Assembly (NCBI GenBank): GCA_947561585.1
Contig: CANNZV010002346.1
Location: 62,001 to 126,000 of the forward strand
Length of the DNA: 64,000 bases
Direction: 5' to 3'
Origin: Caprella mutica
Taxonomy: Eukaryota > Arthropoda > Malacostraca > Amphipoda > Caprellidae
The number at the start of each line of letters is the position of its first letter. Position 1 is the stretch's first letter. The translations under genes and the position numbers were made by a program. Under the pieces are notes generated by a model, which was given only the letters and a program-made list of their open reading frames with translations, was not told where the DNA came from and ran no database searches. Below, piece after piece: positions 12,401 through 24,292 of this stretch.

Positions 12401-14420
12401 TATTTTACTACGTTTTGAATATTATAAGAGAAATTATATACGTACGGTTCTCAACTTTAAATTGGAACATTATGGTGATATTTGGCATCTTTGAGGGTAA
12501 GATATGCGCAGCGTCTTAGAACAAAGGGCTTGTATTCGCGGGTAAAAAAAATATGCGCACTTTGATGCCATAGGTAAATCATATATAATAGTTTGTAATA
12601 TTTGAATTATATATAAGGTATCATATTTGATACAATCTGTGTGATATAAATGTTTCGTTATACATATCAGTTATCATAATTACAATTGTAATTTATATAT
12701 TTATTTGTATACTCGTTAATTGTATAAATATTGTGTCAGAAATGCTAAATATGCAGTTAAGTATGAAATATATTATATGTTAATATATATGTAGTGGAAT
12801 AAGGTGATCATTATTGTACATTCCCTATAAGGAATACAAGCATGGCGTATACAATACGAGTTGATTAGCCAATGTAAGAATCTCCCAATTATGGATAATA
12901 AATGTCAAGCAAAGAAGTACTTAAATAAAGTGTTTATGTAAAAAGAGAGCTGTGAGATTTTCACAGAGAGTTTAGAATGAGTATAAAAAACTGATGTTAT
13001 ACTTAGGGTGTGGTACCAGAGTCAACCTTGAATGGTTAGATTTCTCTGTACTTCCACACTATATATATTTGATATTTTTCTATCTAGAGTGAGTGGGGAA
13101 TTAGAACTCGTCACTCACCTAGGAGACTCACACTAGTTCTGTGCTCCTCTAGGCACAGAATAGTTTCTGTATTCTAATAGTACGTTGTAGATTTTACTGT
13201 GTGTAAAACATTTCATCTGTATCACTGTACCAACTACTATTAAAAAATAACAGAATTGTTGTTCTCCTATCACTTGAATCCTTCAGTTTTCTTATGTCCA
13301 TATAAGTCCATAGTCTACTTGTCACGTTAAGAATTCCGTGAATCAAGCCTCTTAATCGTAATAGAGATTAATAATAAATAAACGAAGACAAGAAATATTT
13401 AAAGAAGTTAACAGTTTAGTCGTTAACACATGTCAGCTTAAATATTAACGTTAACAGACAAAAGATTAACAACACTTGCGTTGCCAAGGTTTGGGGTATC
13501 CTCTACTTTACCACGTTGAGGAGAGGGATTGACGCTTGATAGCTGATATATCAGTCGAACCTGTGACTGAGGATGATTACCACTGAGTTGCGTAGTAGTA
13601 ATTGCGGCGTAGTACTAGTTGCGTAGACTAATTCCTGCAAATCATGAAGGATATCAATATTTGCATATGTATATTATTTTCACTCCTCTGGTTAGATTAC
13701 GTTACTTTAAATAAATAAATCGATTACTAAACAATTGTCTAGTAATCACCAAAAGTTACTCAAATGAAATAGGATTGAGTTATTAGAATATTAAAATAAA
13801 TGAGATTATAAGAACTTAGTCAGTTAAAAAGAAAATTGCTTACTACCGATAAGGTTGGTGAGATTTAATATCTGAGGCAGTACCCCTTAAGGCTTTGAGG
13901 CTTATCGTTTTCTTTGATAGCGTCACTCATAGAAAACGTACTGAGCAAGCTTTACGCTATGCGTATATTATGTACACCTAATATCTAGTACTGATAATAA
14001 CTAATATTACATATATTGAATACATTACTATTATTTAAGGCACTGCCATATTTAGTATACTTGTTATTTAAATATTTGCATGCAATGATATGGTAAGTAA
14101 GATAAGAATTATAGAATAGTAAATATTCATTATATTATGACAGATAATATAATAAGCTGTATATAAAGAAAGATGAAATTATATATTTATACTGTACCCA
14201 ATTATTGGGGATGATGAAACTGAAGATATTGTGCTGAAGAAGTAGCAACGATGTTCAGTGTTCATAGATGAGCGTCAAGAGGGTAGGTATATATTGGGCA
14301 TAGGTATGTTTAGCCAAGATAGTATTTTACTGACACTTAATAAGTTTCCTAGGTCTGTAAAGTAAGAATATGTTATCACAAATGTAAAGAAGGAATTCTC
14401 AATGAGAATAAGACTATAAG
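9430..14420. other. 5-kb AT-rich region without recognised genes
   Basis: Only short, low-complexity ORFs occur here, for example 11203-11469 (plus, 88 codons), which is Ser/Asn/Ile-rich and shows no motif. Small hairpins exist, such as TTCTGTGC...GCACAGAA near 13137. The phrase TGGTACCAGAG at 13011 resembles a tRNA-type primer-binding site, but no flanking LTR was found. The stretch could be the eroded 5' half of the element whose pol begins at 14429; I could not prove this. Confidence 0.5.
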
Positions 14421-14428
14421 TCTATCAA

Positions 14429-16648
14429 ATGATATTCGCTGTACTTCACCACAATGGTCTTCGTATCAATTTGAAGAAGTGCACTTTTCTCGCAGGAGAA
14501 ATTAATTTTCTTGGTCATAGAATTACTACAAATGGAACACTTCCTCATCCTAGTAAAGTAGAAGCAATAAGAAATTTTCAGAAGCCCAACACCATCAAAG
14601 ATCTACGACGCTTCCTAGGCATGATTAACATTTATCATACCTACATTCCTAATGCTGCAGAACTTCTTGCTCCTCTCACCTGTATGCTATCTGGAGGACA
14701 TGGAAAAAATTCTAAAGCAAAACTTCACTGGAATTCACAGACTGAAAATGCATTCGAAAAGGCGAAGCAATTATTGTCTGACAAAACTATGCTGCATTAT
14801 CCAGATCCCGATGCAGAAATTTCAATTGCAACTGACGCTTCTGACCAAGCTGTTGCAGGAGTGCTTCAACAACGTGTTGACGGTCATTTCAAGCCGATCT
14901 CATATTTCAGTAGAAAACTTGAGCAATCTCAACTAAAATACTCTACTTTCAGTAAGGAATTGTTAGCTGTTTATCTTTCTATCAAATATTTCCGTCACTA
15001 TATAGAAGGTAAATCATTCCATGTTCTAACTGATCATCAACCGCTTCTCAGAGCTATGCATAAGAAAAAACCGCGCGATCTACCCAGAGAAGAAAGATGG
15101 TTGGAATATATATCAATCTTCACAACCGATATACGGCACATCAAAGGATCTCGCAATGTTGTTGCAGATGCCTTATCACGTCATTATGAGGGTGGAATCA
15201 ACACATTGGTATCAAATCAATATAAACCTACTGAAATGATACCACAATCTAACATCGCAGCTATTTTCTCACACACTGAAGAGGAAAATCTTGCAAATGC
15301 TCAAGCTGCTGTAGATACGGAATTGCATAAAATACTTGATGGCTTTATAAAATGTTCATCTCCTCTCATCAAAGTTGGAGATATTTATTGCAACGTTGCT
15401 AATAATAATAACGTCACTCGCAGATACATTCCAGTCAGTCTCAGATTCAAACTCTTCTCAGATTACCACTGTTTAGGTCATCCTGGTATTCGAGCAACAA
15501 GGAAATATTTAACTGGAAAATATTTCTGGCCTTCAATGAATAAAGATATAACCAAATGGACAAGAACATGCATTAGCTGTCAAAGAGCTAAGGTAGTTCG
15601 TCACAACTCAGCAGCTGTTCAGAAAATTCCTCCATCATCATCTAAATTCAGTGAGATTCATCTGGATATCGTAGGTCCACTTCCTGTTAATAAAAACAAC
15701 AGATATCTTCTTACCATTATCGATAGATTTTCTAGATGGCCTGAAGCTATTCCTATACCTGACATAACAGCAGAAACAGTTGCTCATCATTTTCTAATTA
15801 ATTGGGTCGCACGATACGGTGTACCAAAATCAGTTACCACGGACCGTGGAGCTCAATTTGAAAGCCATCTTTGGAAAGAACTTATGAAAACGCTTGGATC
15901 TATGAAAATCAGAACAACTGCTTATCACCCTCAATCTAACGGGTTAATCGAAAGATTTCATAGAAGATTAAAGGATGCTATTAGAGCTCATGTAGATGAT
16001 GATGCTCAACATTGGATTGATAAACTTCCATTTATTCTTTTATCTATCCGTACTTCTCTCAGAGAAGATATTCCTTTTTCTCCCTCTGATACTCTCTTTG
16101 GTGCTTCACTAACTCTTCCATCTGATATTTTATCCACAGATAACAAGAATTACGAATATAACGCTTCTTCTTATACGAAACAATTAACTTCATTCATGAA
16201 ATGCATTCCAGCTGCTACAACACGTAATTTCAGTTCTAAACCTCGTGTCAATAGATCACTTAGGCACACTACTCATGTATTTATTAGAAATGATGCTAAA
16301 CATGGTTTGCAACAAAACTACAAGAGTCCATATCGTGTAATTAGTCGCACAGATAAGTATTTCACAGTAGATCTACCGCGAGGACCTGACCAAATCTCAA
16401 TTGACAGACTGAAACCGGCCTATTTGGCAGATGAACTTCTTATTACTCCTCAACCTACTCCCACACCGCTGATATTCATATCGAATGAAACTATTCCAGC
16501 AGAAACTAATAATCATAATGCTATTAACCATGAACCTTTGCCAGCTATTGTAAATGATGAACCTCCCAATGAATTCAGCACACGTTCTGGACGTAGAATT
16601 CATACACCTTCTTACCTTAATGATTATGTTAGACACTACAATGAATAG
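14429..16648 (+). CDS. Gypsy-type pol, 5'-truncated (RT tail, RNase H, integrase)
   Basis: An open frame of 739 codons. It begins inside reverse transcriptase, just after where the YxDD motif should be ([20 protein letters not shown]), followed by RNase H ([12 protein letters not shown] near residue 135, TDHQPL, ADALSR), an integrase zinc-binding HHCC module ([14 protein letters not shown]...CISCQRAK near residues 350-390) and the DDE core ([38 protein letters not shown]). The C-terminal tail after PYRVISR is complete. Capsid, protease and the RT palm are missing, and no LTR was recognised on either side, so it cannot be autonomous. The listed start is simply the first ATG; coding similarity starts there abruptly, so a truncation breakpoint lies just upstream. 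Confidence 0.93.
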   Translation: MIFAVLHHNGLRINLKKCTFLAGEINFLGHRITTNGTLPHPSKVEAIRNFQKPNTIKDLRRFLGMINIYHTYIPNAAELLAPLTCMLSGGHGKNSKAKLHWNSQTENAFEKAKQLLSDKTMLHYPDPDAEISIATDASDQAVAGVLQQRVDGHFKPISYFSRKLEQSQLKYSTFSKELLAVYLSIKYFRHYIEGKSFHVLTDHQPLLRAMHKKKPRDLPREERWLEYISIFTTDIRHIKGSRNVVADALSRHYEGGINTLVSNQYKPTEMIPQSNIAAIFSHTEEENLANAQAAVDTELHKILDGFIKCSSPLIKVGDIYCNVANNNNVTRRYIPVSLRFKLFSDYHCLGHPGIRATRKYLTGKYFWPSMNKDITKWTRTCISCQRAKVVRHNSAAVQKIPPSSSKFSEIHLDIVGPLPVNKNNRYLLTIIDRFSRWPEAIPIPDITAETVAHHFLINWVARYGVPKSVTTDRGAQFESHLWKELMKTLGSMKIRTTAYHPQSNGLIERFHRRLKDAIRAHVDDDAQHWIDKLPFILLSIRTSLREDIPFSPSDTLFGASLTLPSDILSTDNKNYEYNASSYTKQLTSFMKCIPAATTRNFSSKPRVNRSLRHTTHVFIRNDAKHGLQQNYKSPYRVISRTDKYFTVDLPRGPDQISIDRLKPAYLADELLITPQPTPTPLIFISNETIPAETNNHNAINHEPLPAIVNDEPPNEFSTRSGRRIHTPSYLNDYVRHYNE

Positions 16649-16715
16649 AAATCTTCCTATTCGAAAGCTTGATATCTGAAAAAAAACCTTCAACGCAGAG
16701 TTTAAATAACCTCTA
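16649..16715 (+). repeat. Arm of the hairpin repeat following pol
   Basis: ATTCGAAAGCTTGATATCTG, an A-run, then CCTTCAACGCAGAGTTTAAA matches the right arm of the palindrome at 8727-8780 with few differences. It starts within a few bases of the pol stop codon, so it is either the 3' untranslated end of this Gypsy family or a separate element truncating it. Confidence 0.55.
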
Positions 16716-17049
16716 ATATTATATCGTATACAGCTGTATACTTATATTCATACTTTAGGTCCCTCCAATCAATTTTTTCATTGTTTTAATCAATGAGGCT
16801 AAAGTTTCTTATCATTTTGCTGCAAAATCTATGACATTTGAAAGTATATATTAAATCCTAAAAGTTTTTTAAAGATTTAATTATTGTTTAATCAATTCTA
16901 CAAAACATGTTTGATTTCGTATATTTAGTTCAATATTAAATATTCCTGCAAAAGGTAGGTACAAAATTGGAGAAACTTATTATAGAAACATCTATATGCA
17001 TCAGGAAATAATTTAAATCGTAACAAAAACAAAAATGCATTGTATAGTA

Positions 17050-17285
17050 CGTTTGTAAAATTCAAATTTGAAATCAAAACAAAGATCTTTTTCTTCAGCG
17101 TCGAAGGTTAGTGATTCGTACAATTGTTGCACACAGAGTATTAAAAACTTTAAAAAGCATATAGGAAAATATATACTGAACAAAATTGTAGGCTATGCAG
17201 CTTGCAAAATAATGATCCTAGATATTAATATTATGATATTATGTAATAAACTCATTTTTCCCCGGAGCCTGGAGAGGACCTTTAA
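17050..17285 (+). repeat. Dispersed repeat family, copy 2
   Basis: Inverse-orientation relative of 2530-2785, with TCAAATTTGAAATCAAAACA at the start, TTCTTCAGCG, GTACAATTGTTGCACA, and a TTATGTAATAAACTCATTTT...CCCCGGAGCC end. Also similar to 22885-23110. Noncoding; class unknown. Confidence 0.55.
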
Positions 17286-17296
17286 CGTCAAAATAT

Positions 17297-17527
17297 ACAG
17301 TGAAACTCCTGAGTTATGAAGCACTCGAGTAATGAAGGACCTGAATTATGAAATGCACCTCAGTTATGAAGTATTTTCTATATTTATGTTATAGAAAACA
17401 ATATATGTAATAAATTTGGTCCTAGTTATCCCTCAAAAATCATAGTTTTCTCCAAGATTTCGATCATAGAAAACTATCAGTGTCCCTGAGATGTGAAGCA
17501 ACAAATACTTCATTACTCAGGAGTTTT
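17297..17527. mobile_element. Pogo/Tigger-like MITE with imperfect ends
   Basis: It starts CAGTGAAACTCCTGAGTTAT after TA, and its far end ATTACTCAGGAGTTTTATA is the inverted partner. Inside, the phrase GAGTTATGAAG or GAGTAATGAAG is repeated four times near the left end. The CAGT start and TA flank resemble short pogo/Tigger derivatives, but the right terminus is degraded. Confidence 0.5.
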
Positions 17528-18102
17528 ATATAACATATATATATAACTTCATAAATATCTACCAGTTACTTTTTCGCAGTTCACAGAGAACATTTGCTAT
17601 CAACTCTTCATTTTAATCTTTCAATTTACTTAATTGCGCAATCTCGAGAGTGCACTGCGGACGTATTGTGTGAAATCAATGATATTAATGCAACATATTT
17701 AGTTTTGAAACATTTTATTACCATGCGGAAATCTAGAGCTTGGGGGAAATACATGCACTGTTGCGTCACGCTTTATCTTCACACCAAAAACTAAATGTTT
17801 CAAAACGTATTCATTGTTTTCACTGATATTTATACGAAGCAGAATTACGTCAGAAACAGTGAAAATCACGGAGTTTCAGCAACTGAAGACGATTAGATTT
17901 TAAATTAAGAATCTGTATTTTTCGTGTTCCAGGGTTAAGAAACGCGAACTTCAATCTCCAGATTGCGCAATTCGGTAAATTGCGCAGTACACAGCTAGTC
18001 ACTGCAGCATTTGTGTCACTTTAATTTCGTCACCTTATTGGCAAACAACTGCACTCGCAGCTAAGTTCTCAAATTCTACTGCCCATGAGCCTTAAGCAAG
18101 TA

Positions 18103-18810
18103 CAGGCAGGCCTCGCTTTAAGTACAACTCACTTTAATAAAAGTGGTACTTATTTCGAGTCATGTCTCGAAATAAGTACTGTTCGTAGACATAGAAAACG
18201 GAGACAATTTTTTTGCGATTATTTCACGGTAACTATCAAAAACATCAATATTATAATCCAGATGAGGTTATTAGAAGCAATTGGTTCAGAACTTCTACAT
18301 GACCTATTTTAGGGCTAGTGCCGTGTGATCTCACCGTTCCATATTTTCGAACAGGTAAAAAGTTCTATATATTAATCATTATTTAACTTTTATTTCAATT
18401 GGTATTCATGATACCAATTTTTTGAATGGAGGTTGAATATTAATTATAATAATTTATTATACTTACTTTTCGGACGTGTCCAAAAATGTAGAACGAACCA
18501 ATAACTTGAAACTTATTACCTTTCTTCCAAAAATATTTCATAGTGTATAAAATTTCTGTTTGTTCAATGTTACACAATAATTATAGAAGTCTTAGTATCT
18601 ATTAATTACTCGCCTGTACTGAGTTAGATTTAAGCTATGGGTGAATTTTAAAACCTTTAATAAATTCACTACTTTAAACTTTCACCACAGACACAAACAC
18701 TGTTTGATAATAGGCTTATATAGAACTTTAACCACAGTTTATAGAATAGGGACTATAAACTGTTACTCCAATTCTAAAACAAATTTTCTTTCATTATAAC
18801 TCATAGAAAA
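18103..18810 (-). mobile_element. Tigger-like nonautonomous element, partial
   Basis: Starts CAGGCAGGCCTCGCTTTA after TA (18101-18102) and is the reverse-complement relative of the complete element at 54997-55844 across about 700 bp: shared TCATGTCTCGAAATAAGTAC, AGACATAGAAAACGGAGACA, GCAATTGGTTCAGAA and GGACGTGTCCAAAAATGTAG blocks. The far terminus (GCCTGTA-type end) was not found, so this copy is truncated. The terminus resembles the CAGGC-type ends of Tigger/pogo elements (family knowledge). Confidence 0.65.
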
Positions 18811-21172
18811 TGAGATATATAATCAAATATACACAAATTCTACATAAATCAAAACATGTAAAGTTTCAGTTCGGGATAAGCTAGAAATTAGAAAAAAGTG
18901 ATGAAAATATAAAAATAGACAATGTCACGAAGAAGCATTCCCAATTGGGGATTTTCCTCAACAAATGATGATAATTGATTCGGTTTTTCTAATTCGATGA
19001 TTTCTTTTAACTTTGATTTGGTGAGGACCTGAAATTTTGTCAGGAGAAACATCACCAGAAACTATAAATCTGTTGATCACTCTGGAGAAAGCTAACGTAA
19101 CTGAGAGGAAAGTAAAGTGGTACGTGGCAACTTAACTTGCTTGTGAAATTCCCTTCGATTTTCGAATTCTTCATATTTGGCCTCGCTTGTATTACAAAAA
19201 TTACCACTCTGACTTATTGCATATCATAGTAAGAAGAGCAAGAAATGATTGGAAGTTATTGCATATTTATTGTAACTCTTTAATAATTTCGTTTTTTAGT
19301 AGTTAGAATAAAAGAAATGACATTAGGGGCTCCACCCACTGATGAAAGTTCATATTAACCTTAGCTTAACCGATAACTAATTTGGATGTGCCGATATCCA
19401 GCATAAAATATTCATAATTTTTGTCTGGATATGCACCACACATTACATCATTTATGGTGACAGGACAAAAAAAAAAAACCGTGCAAAAAAAAAAAAAAAA
19501 CTCGGTCAAAAAAACCCGAGCCAAATACCCTCCGTACATTGAACCCCCCCCACCTCCAGTCAAATACCCCCCGGACAAAACTCCCAAAGCAAAAAAAAAA
19601 AAAAAACCGTGCAAAAAGTCCCTGATCGATATAAATAGCCCCATTCATTTTTATTAATTTTTCATTAATAAAAATACTATATGGTATAAATAAAAAGAGA
19701 TATAGTGCACCTAAGGTTAGGTTAGCGGTTCAGTTGGGACACCCGACCAGGCTTGAGAGTGACAAAAGGTATACCTTACTTTTTTTAAATATAAAATAGG
19801 TATTCTTTATTTTGCTAAAAATTTGTCATATTCTTGGCGGAAATGTAATAATTATTGGTTCGCATTGAATAATGTTAAATATATTAATAAAAATGAATTA
19901 GGCTATGTATATGGACCGTTTTTTTTTGTCCGGGGCTTTATTACAAAGTTTTTTATTTGTCCTGAAATCCTTATTTATATGATGATCTCTTTATATACCG
20001 CATATACGCATGCTGGACCGAAATACATATTATTAGTATTGATGGAATTGTGCATAATATATTCCTGAAATTATTCAATATATGTACAGTAGTGTGCATA
20101 TATGATCAAAGTTAATCTGGTAGCTCCTAGCTATAGAGGTTTATTTTGTATTCCGTTCATTATTTTAGTCATGCCTCGAAAATCATCAGCGGTTCCCTAG
20201 CTATAATCAGCGACGTTTAGGCCTATTTCACAAGTGGCGTTTTTTTTCAACAAAAAGCAGCATGAAAATACGTCCAATCTAAGGCCTCTTTTACACAGAC
20301 GATTTTCTCATACGCTACAAAAAAAAAAAAAAAAAAAAAAACTGCATGAAGAAAAAGTGAATTCTTATTGGACATACTAAACATATATTTTATTCAGACG
20401 TAGCGTTTTTAAAACTGGGAATAAAGCGTGATTTCAAATTTTTATTTTAAAAGTGTATTGCAAATTTCTATTTTAAAAGTGTATTGCAAATTTCTATTTT
20501 AAAAGTGTACCTACCCTACTTGAAATACCATTATGGATAGGTAGCGACAATTGAGTGATTTGTGACGTGACTTAAGCTAGGGAACAGATTTAAAGATTAA
20601 ACTAGGAGTTTAGAAGGTTGAATAATTTATTAAATGTACATTTATTTTTATGTTATACCAACTAATAAATTGTTTTGACAATTTTATCTTCCTCAATTGT
20701 TTTAAGTTAGAAATAGTCTTCTATGCAGGGGTTTATGAAGAAAACTGCATATTTGTAGGAAATCACAGTTACAGTTGCATGTTCAAAATTGTCCAAATTA
20801 TTCATATTTATCGGTTAGAGCTGTTAGCACATATTCACACGTGTTTATTTTATGCTCTTGGCATATATGATGCGATACTGGTGTAGTGATTTGTAATCAC
20901 TATAAGCTTTAATAAATATTCTCAAAATAGAAGAAATATATTGTAATCACTAGCTTAATTAATTATTCTCACAATAACATAAAATTAATACTTTATATGA
21001 ATGTTATATTATTTCATAGTATATTCAATCTATAATATAATTAGATTTTTACTGTTAGATTAAGTTCCCATGTTCTTATAAATCTAATGATTTGCTTATC
21101 TTTGTTGGTGTTAGAAGTATAAACATTAGCTAGGCAGTCAAATTGATAGAGTCTCATCAGAGATGTTTTGTA
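18811..21172. other. Low-complexity and unassigned sequence
   Basis: No gene was recognised. 19460-19615 is an A-run and C-run rich block in which GGACAAA, A-run, ACCGTGCAAAAA occurs twice, and apparent Lys/Pro ORFs there come from the runs. A 20-A tract lies near 20320. 19880-20070 holds an ORF without motifs. Confidence 0.5.
20435..20509. repeat. 26-bp tandem repeat, about 2.9 copies
   Basis: The unit CAAATTTCTATTTTAAAAGT followed by GTATTG is repeated almost perfectly; the first copy has T for C at position 8, and the last copy is cut short. Confidence 0.85.
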
Positions 21173-21860
21173 TTTATAATAATAATAATATAATATAATA
21201 ATAATAAAGTTTATTGATACACTCTCACAAGAAAAGAAAAAAAAGAAAATAGAATACAATATGAGATAATACATAATCAAATAACAAAATAATACATAAT
21301 CAGATAAGCAAAAATAATCAAAATTAATTAAAAAAAATACAAAATCAGACAAATAATACATAATGAAAACACAAAAAAATAATATATATTCAAAAATAAT
21401 ACATAGTAATAAACAAGTAAAAAAAAATACAATCTTGTGAGGAGCGAATCAAGCCCATTGGTAGCTCTTGGCTATTTGGGCAGTATTGACCTATAAAACA
21501 GAACTTAGGATGAAAATGGAATTAGATATCTCAGCATTATAATTGTACTATTGTTGACATTGTTCGCTTCAATAAAAAAGTTTGACCTCTTTTTTGAATT
21601 CATTGACAGAAGGAAGGTTTCTAATGTGTGTCGGTAATTTATTCCATATATTAAGAGCTTTATATAGAAAATTTCTTTGGCTACAAGCAGTTCTACAGAA
21701 AATATTTGTGAGTAATGCATTAGATGTACTACGGGTTTCGTAAGAGTGATCTACTTGAGAATTCATTATTCTGGATAAAAAATTGTTTTCATTTTCCTTT
21801 AGTTTCTTAATCGGTAACATTCTAAATACAGTCAGAGTATATTAGGATGGTAATGCAGTT
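21173..21860 (-). pseudogene. 3' end of a Jockey/CR1-like LINE
   Basis: The minus-strand frame ending at 21569 encodes a typical LINE ORF2 tail: HSYETRSTSNALL, then SQRNFLYKALNIWNKLP and NLPSVNEFKKEVKLF (the F..A..WN.LP...FK..L pattern). It is followed by an untranslated region ending AATAAACTTTATTATTAT at about 21210-21176, a simple-repeat tail. Endonuclease and RT are absent, so this is a 5'-truncated insertion. Clade assignment is approximate. Confidence 0.75.
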
Positions 21861-22477
21861 TAAAAACCATATAATGTTAGCTTCTTGAATTGATACCTAT
21901 GTTACGAACATCTATCAAGTAGAAGCTATCTTGGAGCCTAATATGTCACCAACTCTTGATTATAAACATTTAATGCACTCGAATGTTTCAATATTTCTAA
22001 CATGAGTTATAGAATGTTTGGTCACTATATAAGAGACCCGTTTTTAGGCTTCAGGTCTCATTTCTATCCCTTCACTAGCTACATAGTGTAAGATCTCAAG
22101 TTAGTCATTTATTTGGTAAGTTTCAGCGAATAATATCTTATATAGACGTTTGTAAGATTAGTAATATCGGACTCTGTAATATATATTAATAGATGAAATT
22201 TAATATTGCCATACTTTTTATTAAAAAATATTATTAGGTCTACTATCATATTGTAATAATTTTATAATGTAATAATGTTTTGCTTAAATATTTTGTTCTA
22301 CTTTTCTGTAAAACTAAATTTTAATTTCCAAATTTTTACTGTTGTTTTTCACAGGCTCCTACTCTACCACTAACACACTCTACACTCACTCTGACTCCAC
22401 CACTCACACATTTAGCAACCACCACAATACGCAGAACTAGATTTATGCAACACGCTCAATGTGGCATACCTAATTAT

Positions 22478-22651
22478 TAGGGTTTTGACAATATGCATTT
22501 AAGATCAAAGATCTTAAGAATATCATAGACGTAACGAAATGGTAACGAATACTATAGACCGCTGGTTTAGAACGATTCAATACAGTTTAATTCACTCCGT
22601 CTATAATATTATCGGGATCTATGATTTTAAACACATATTGTCACAACCCTA
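22478..22651. mobile_element. 174-bp hAT-like MITE with perfect 8-bp duplication
   Basis: Ends are TAGGGTTTTGACAATATG and CATATTGTCACAACCCTA, flanked by CTAATTAT on both sides (22470-22477 and 22652-22659). The interior has a second pairing, with AAGATCAAAGATCTTAAG on the left and GATCTATGATTTTAA on the right. No coding capacity. An 8-bp duplication and TAGGG end fit hAT elements. Confidence 0.9.
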
Positions 22652-22884
22652 CTAATTATAAATCTCACTAACAATAGGGAAGAACTTAATTAGTTTGATT
22701 TATGTAATTGTGTTGCATTGAACAAACAGTCATTTTATTTCTAAATTATTTTCGACAATAGGGTAAGTTCTACTTCTGACTTGTTAATTTTCAGTTCGAA
22801 GAAAATGATTGTACACAGTTTGTTTTGAATGTCAACTAGATAGGTTTCATTAATTCAATATTCCTGTAAAGGTATAAAAATGCT

Positions 22885-23110
22885 TTATTTTATAAAATTC
22901 AAATTATAAATAAAAACAAACGAGTGCACAATCTTTATCTTAGGCGTCAGATTAGTGTTTCGTACAATAATTGTTGCACATAGTATTAGAAACTTAAAAA
23001 GCGAATAGCAACTGAATTGAATTTTATGCAGTTTGCAGAATAATTATCCTAGAATAAGCCTAAGTTCTACAATATTATGTAATGAACTTGTTTTACCCTG
23101 GAGAGCACTT
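22885..23110 (+). repeat. Dispersed repeat family, copy 3
   Basis: AAAATTCAAATTATAAATAAA then CACAATCTTTATCTTAGGCG, ATTAGTGTTTCGTACAATAA and ATTATGTAATGAACTTGTTT parallels 17050-17285. A shorter inverted fragment of the same family lies upstream near 22795-22830. 23111-24292 shows nothing further that I recognise. Confidence 0.55.
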
Positions 23111-24128
23111 TAAAGAATTAAGATTCTATAATAACTTTGAGTCACGTCTCGAAATTTTTGCACGTTTCTTTTTAAAAAGCAGTGTATGCCTGTATTTCAA
23201 ATATTTCTTGATCTGTAAAACCCTGACTTTTTGAACAAATGAATGATATTGGAAAGAAATAAAAAGTCCAATATACTTCTTCTGGCAGAGGAGCCTTTGA
23301 AAAAAATATGGTAGTTAGAAGAAAAAGAATATTTCTAAAATATTTCCCAAGATATAATCAGTTACTTTTCCAGTTCCCCGCGAGGATCCTGTAGTTGAAG
23401 AGCATTTGGCCCTATAGACATTCACTATCTTCAAACTGCAACTAGCTTTGCAAAATGGTAGAATAGGAATCATCGTTAAGATAGTACTGAATTATTTCTG
23501 CATGGAATAACCGAACACTAGGGTAGAAAATAGATTAAGAATTAAATAATTTGTTAATGACAAAGTTCTCTTAATGCACAAATGCGTAATATTTAACAGT
23601 CAAATTGCAAACATAAAAAAAAACAATGATATATAATCTATTAATCTTAAATGGATTGAACACAATATAAATTCAAACTAAATCATAAACGAAAATTGAA
23701 TAAACAATAAGAATAATTAAATTCAAATTGCAACAGAAGTGATATTTGTACTCCTTTTACGTATAATTTAAATGATATAAAAATGATTCCGTGATTTAAA
23801 TCAGTAAAGAAAACAAATGGCTTTCTGATCAATAGCATAACCATTGACGATACTTATAGTTAAATATAAACTATTCGTACCATGTATACCTATTAAAGTT
23901 TGCATCATTAATGAGAAAGGAGTAAATGATAGATAGCTACATCCTTTACCATATTTTCTCTTCAACTGTTCGATTTGTATCTTCTAACTACCTAAGATAT
24001 CTCGAAATGTTTTGAGCTAACACAATGATTGTGGTTTTGAATATTAATTGCATCACAAATTGCCGTAGAACGAAGAAGACTTTGATATTATCGTAGAAGT
24101 AGCTACGAGGCCTTGATTTGTTTATGTA

Positions 24129-24134
24129 TTTATT
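24129..24134 (-). terminator. Candidate poly(A) signal of the recombinase-like gene
   Basis: AATAAA on the minus strand, about 160 bp after the stop codon at 24293. It is the nearest canonical hexamer I see downstream. Confidence 0.4.
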
Positions 24135-24292
24135 TTCCTCAAAGATTATTTTTGTTTGAAAAGACAATATTTTTCTCAACTTACACTGCTCATTTAGCCT
24201 GTTCCTATTTTTCTGGACAATCATCATTTTGAACTGTAAGAGTATAGTGATAATCAAATTTTAACAGCTGACTAATCGAAAGCATTCTCTGC

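Noticed and set aside
13011..13021. TGGTACCAGAG as an LTR primer-binding site
   Set aside because: Resembles a tRNA primer site, but no LTR pair or gag was found around it.
19421..19657. Lys/Pro-rich plus-strand ORF
   Set aside because: Produced by A-runs and C-runs in a low-complexity block; overlapping ORFs on the other strand are equally long.
19710..19730. GGTTAGGTTAG as telomeric repeat
   Set aside because: Only about two units; no array.
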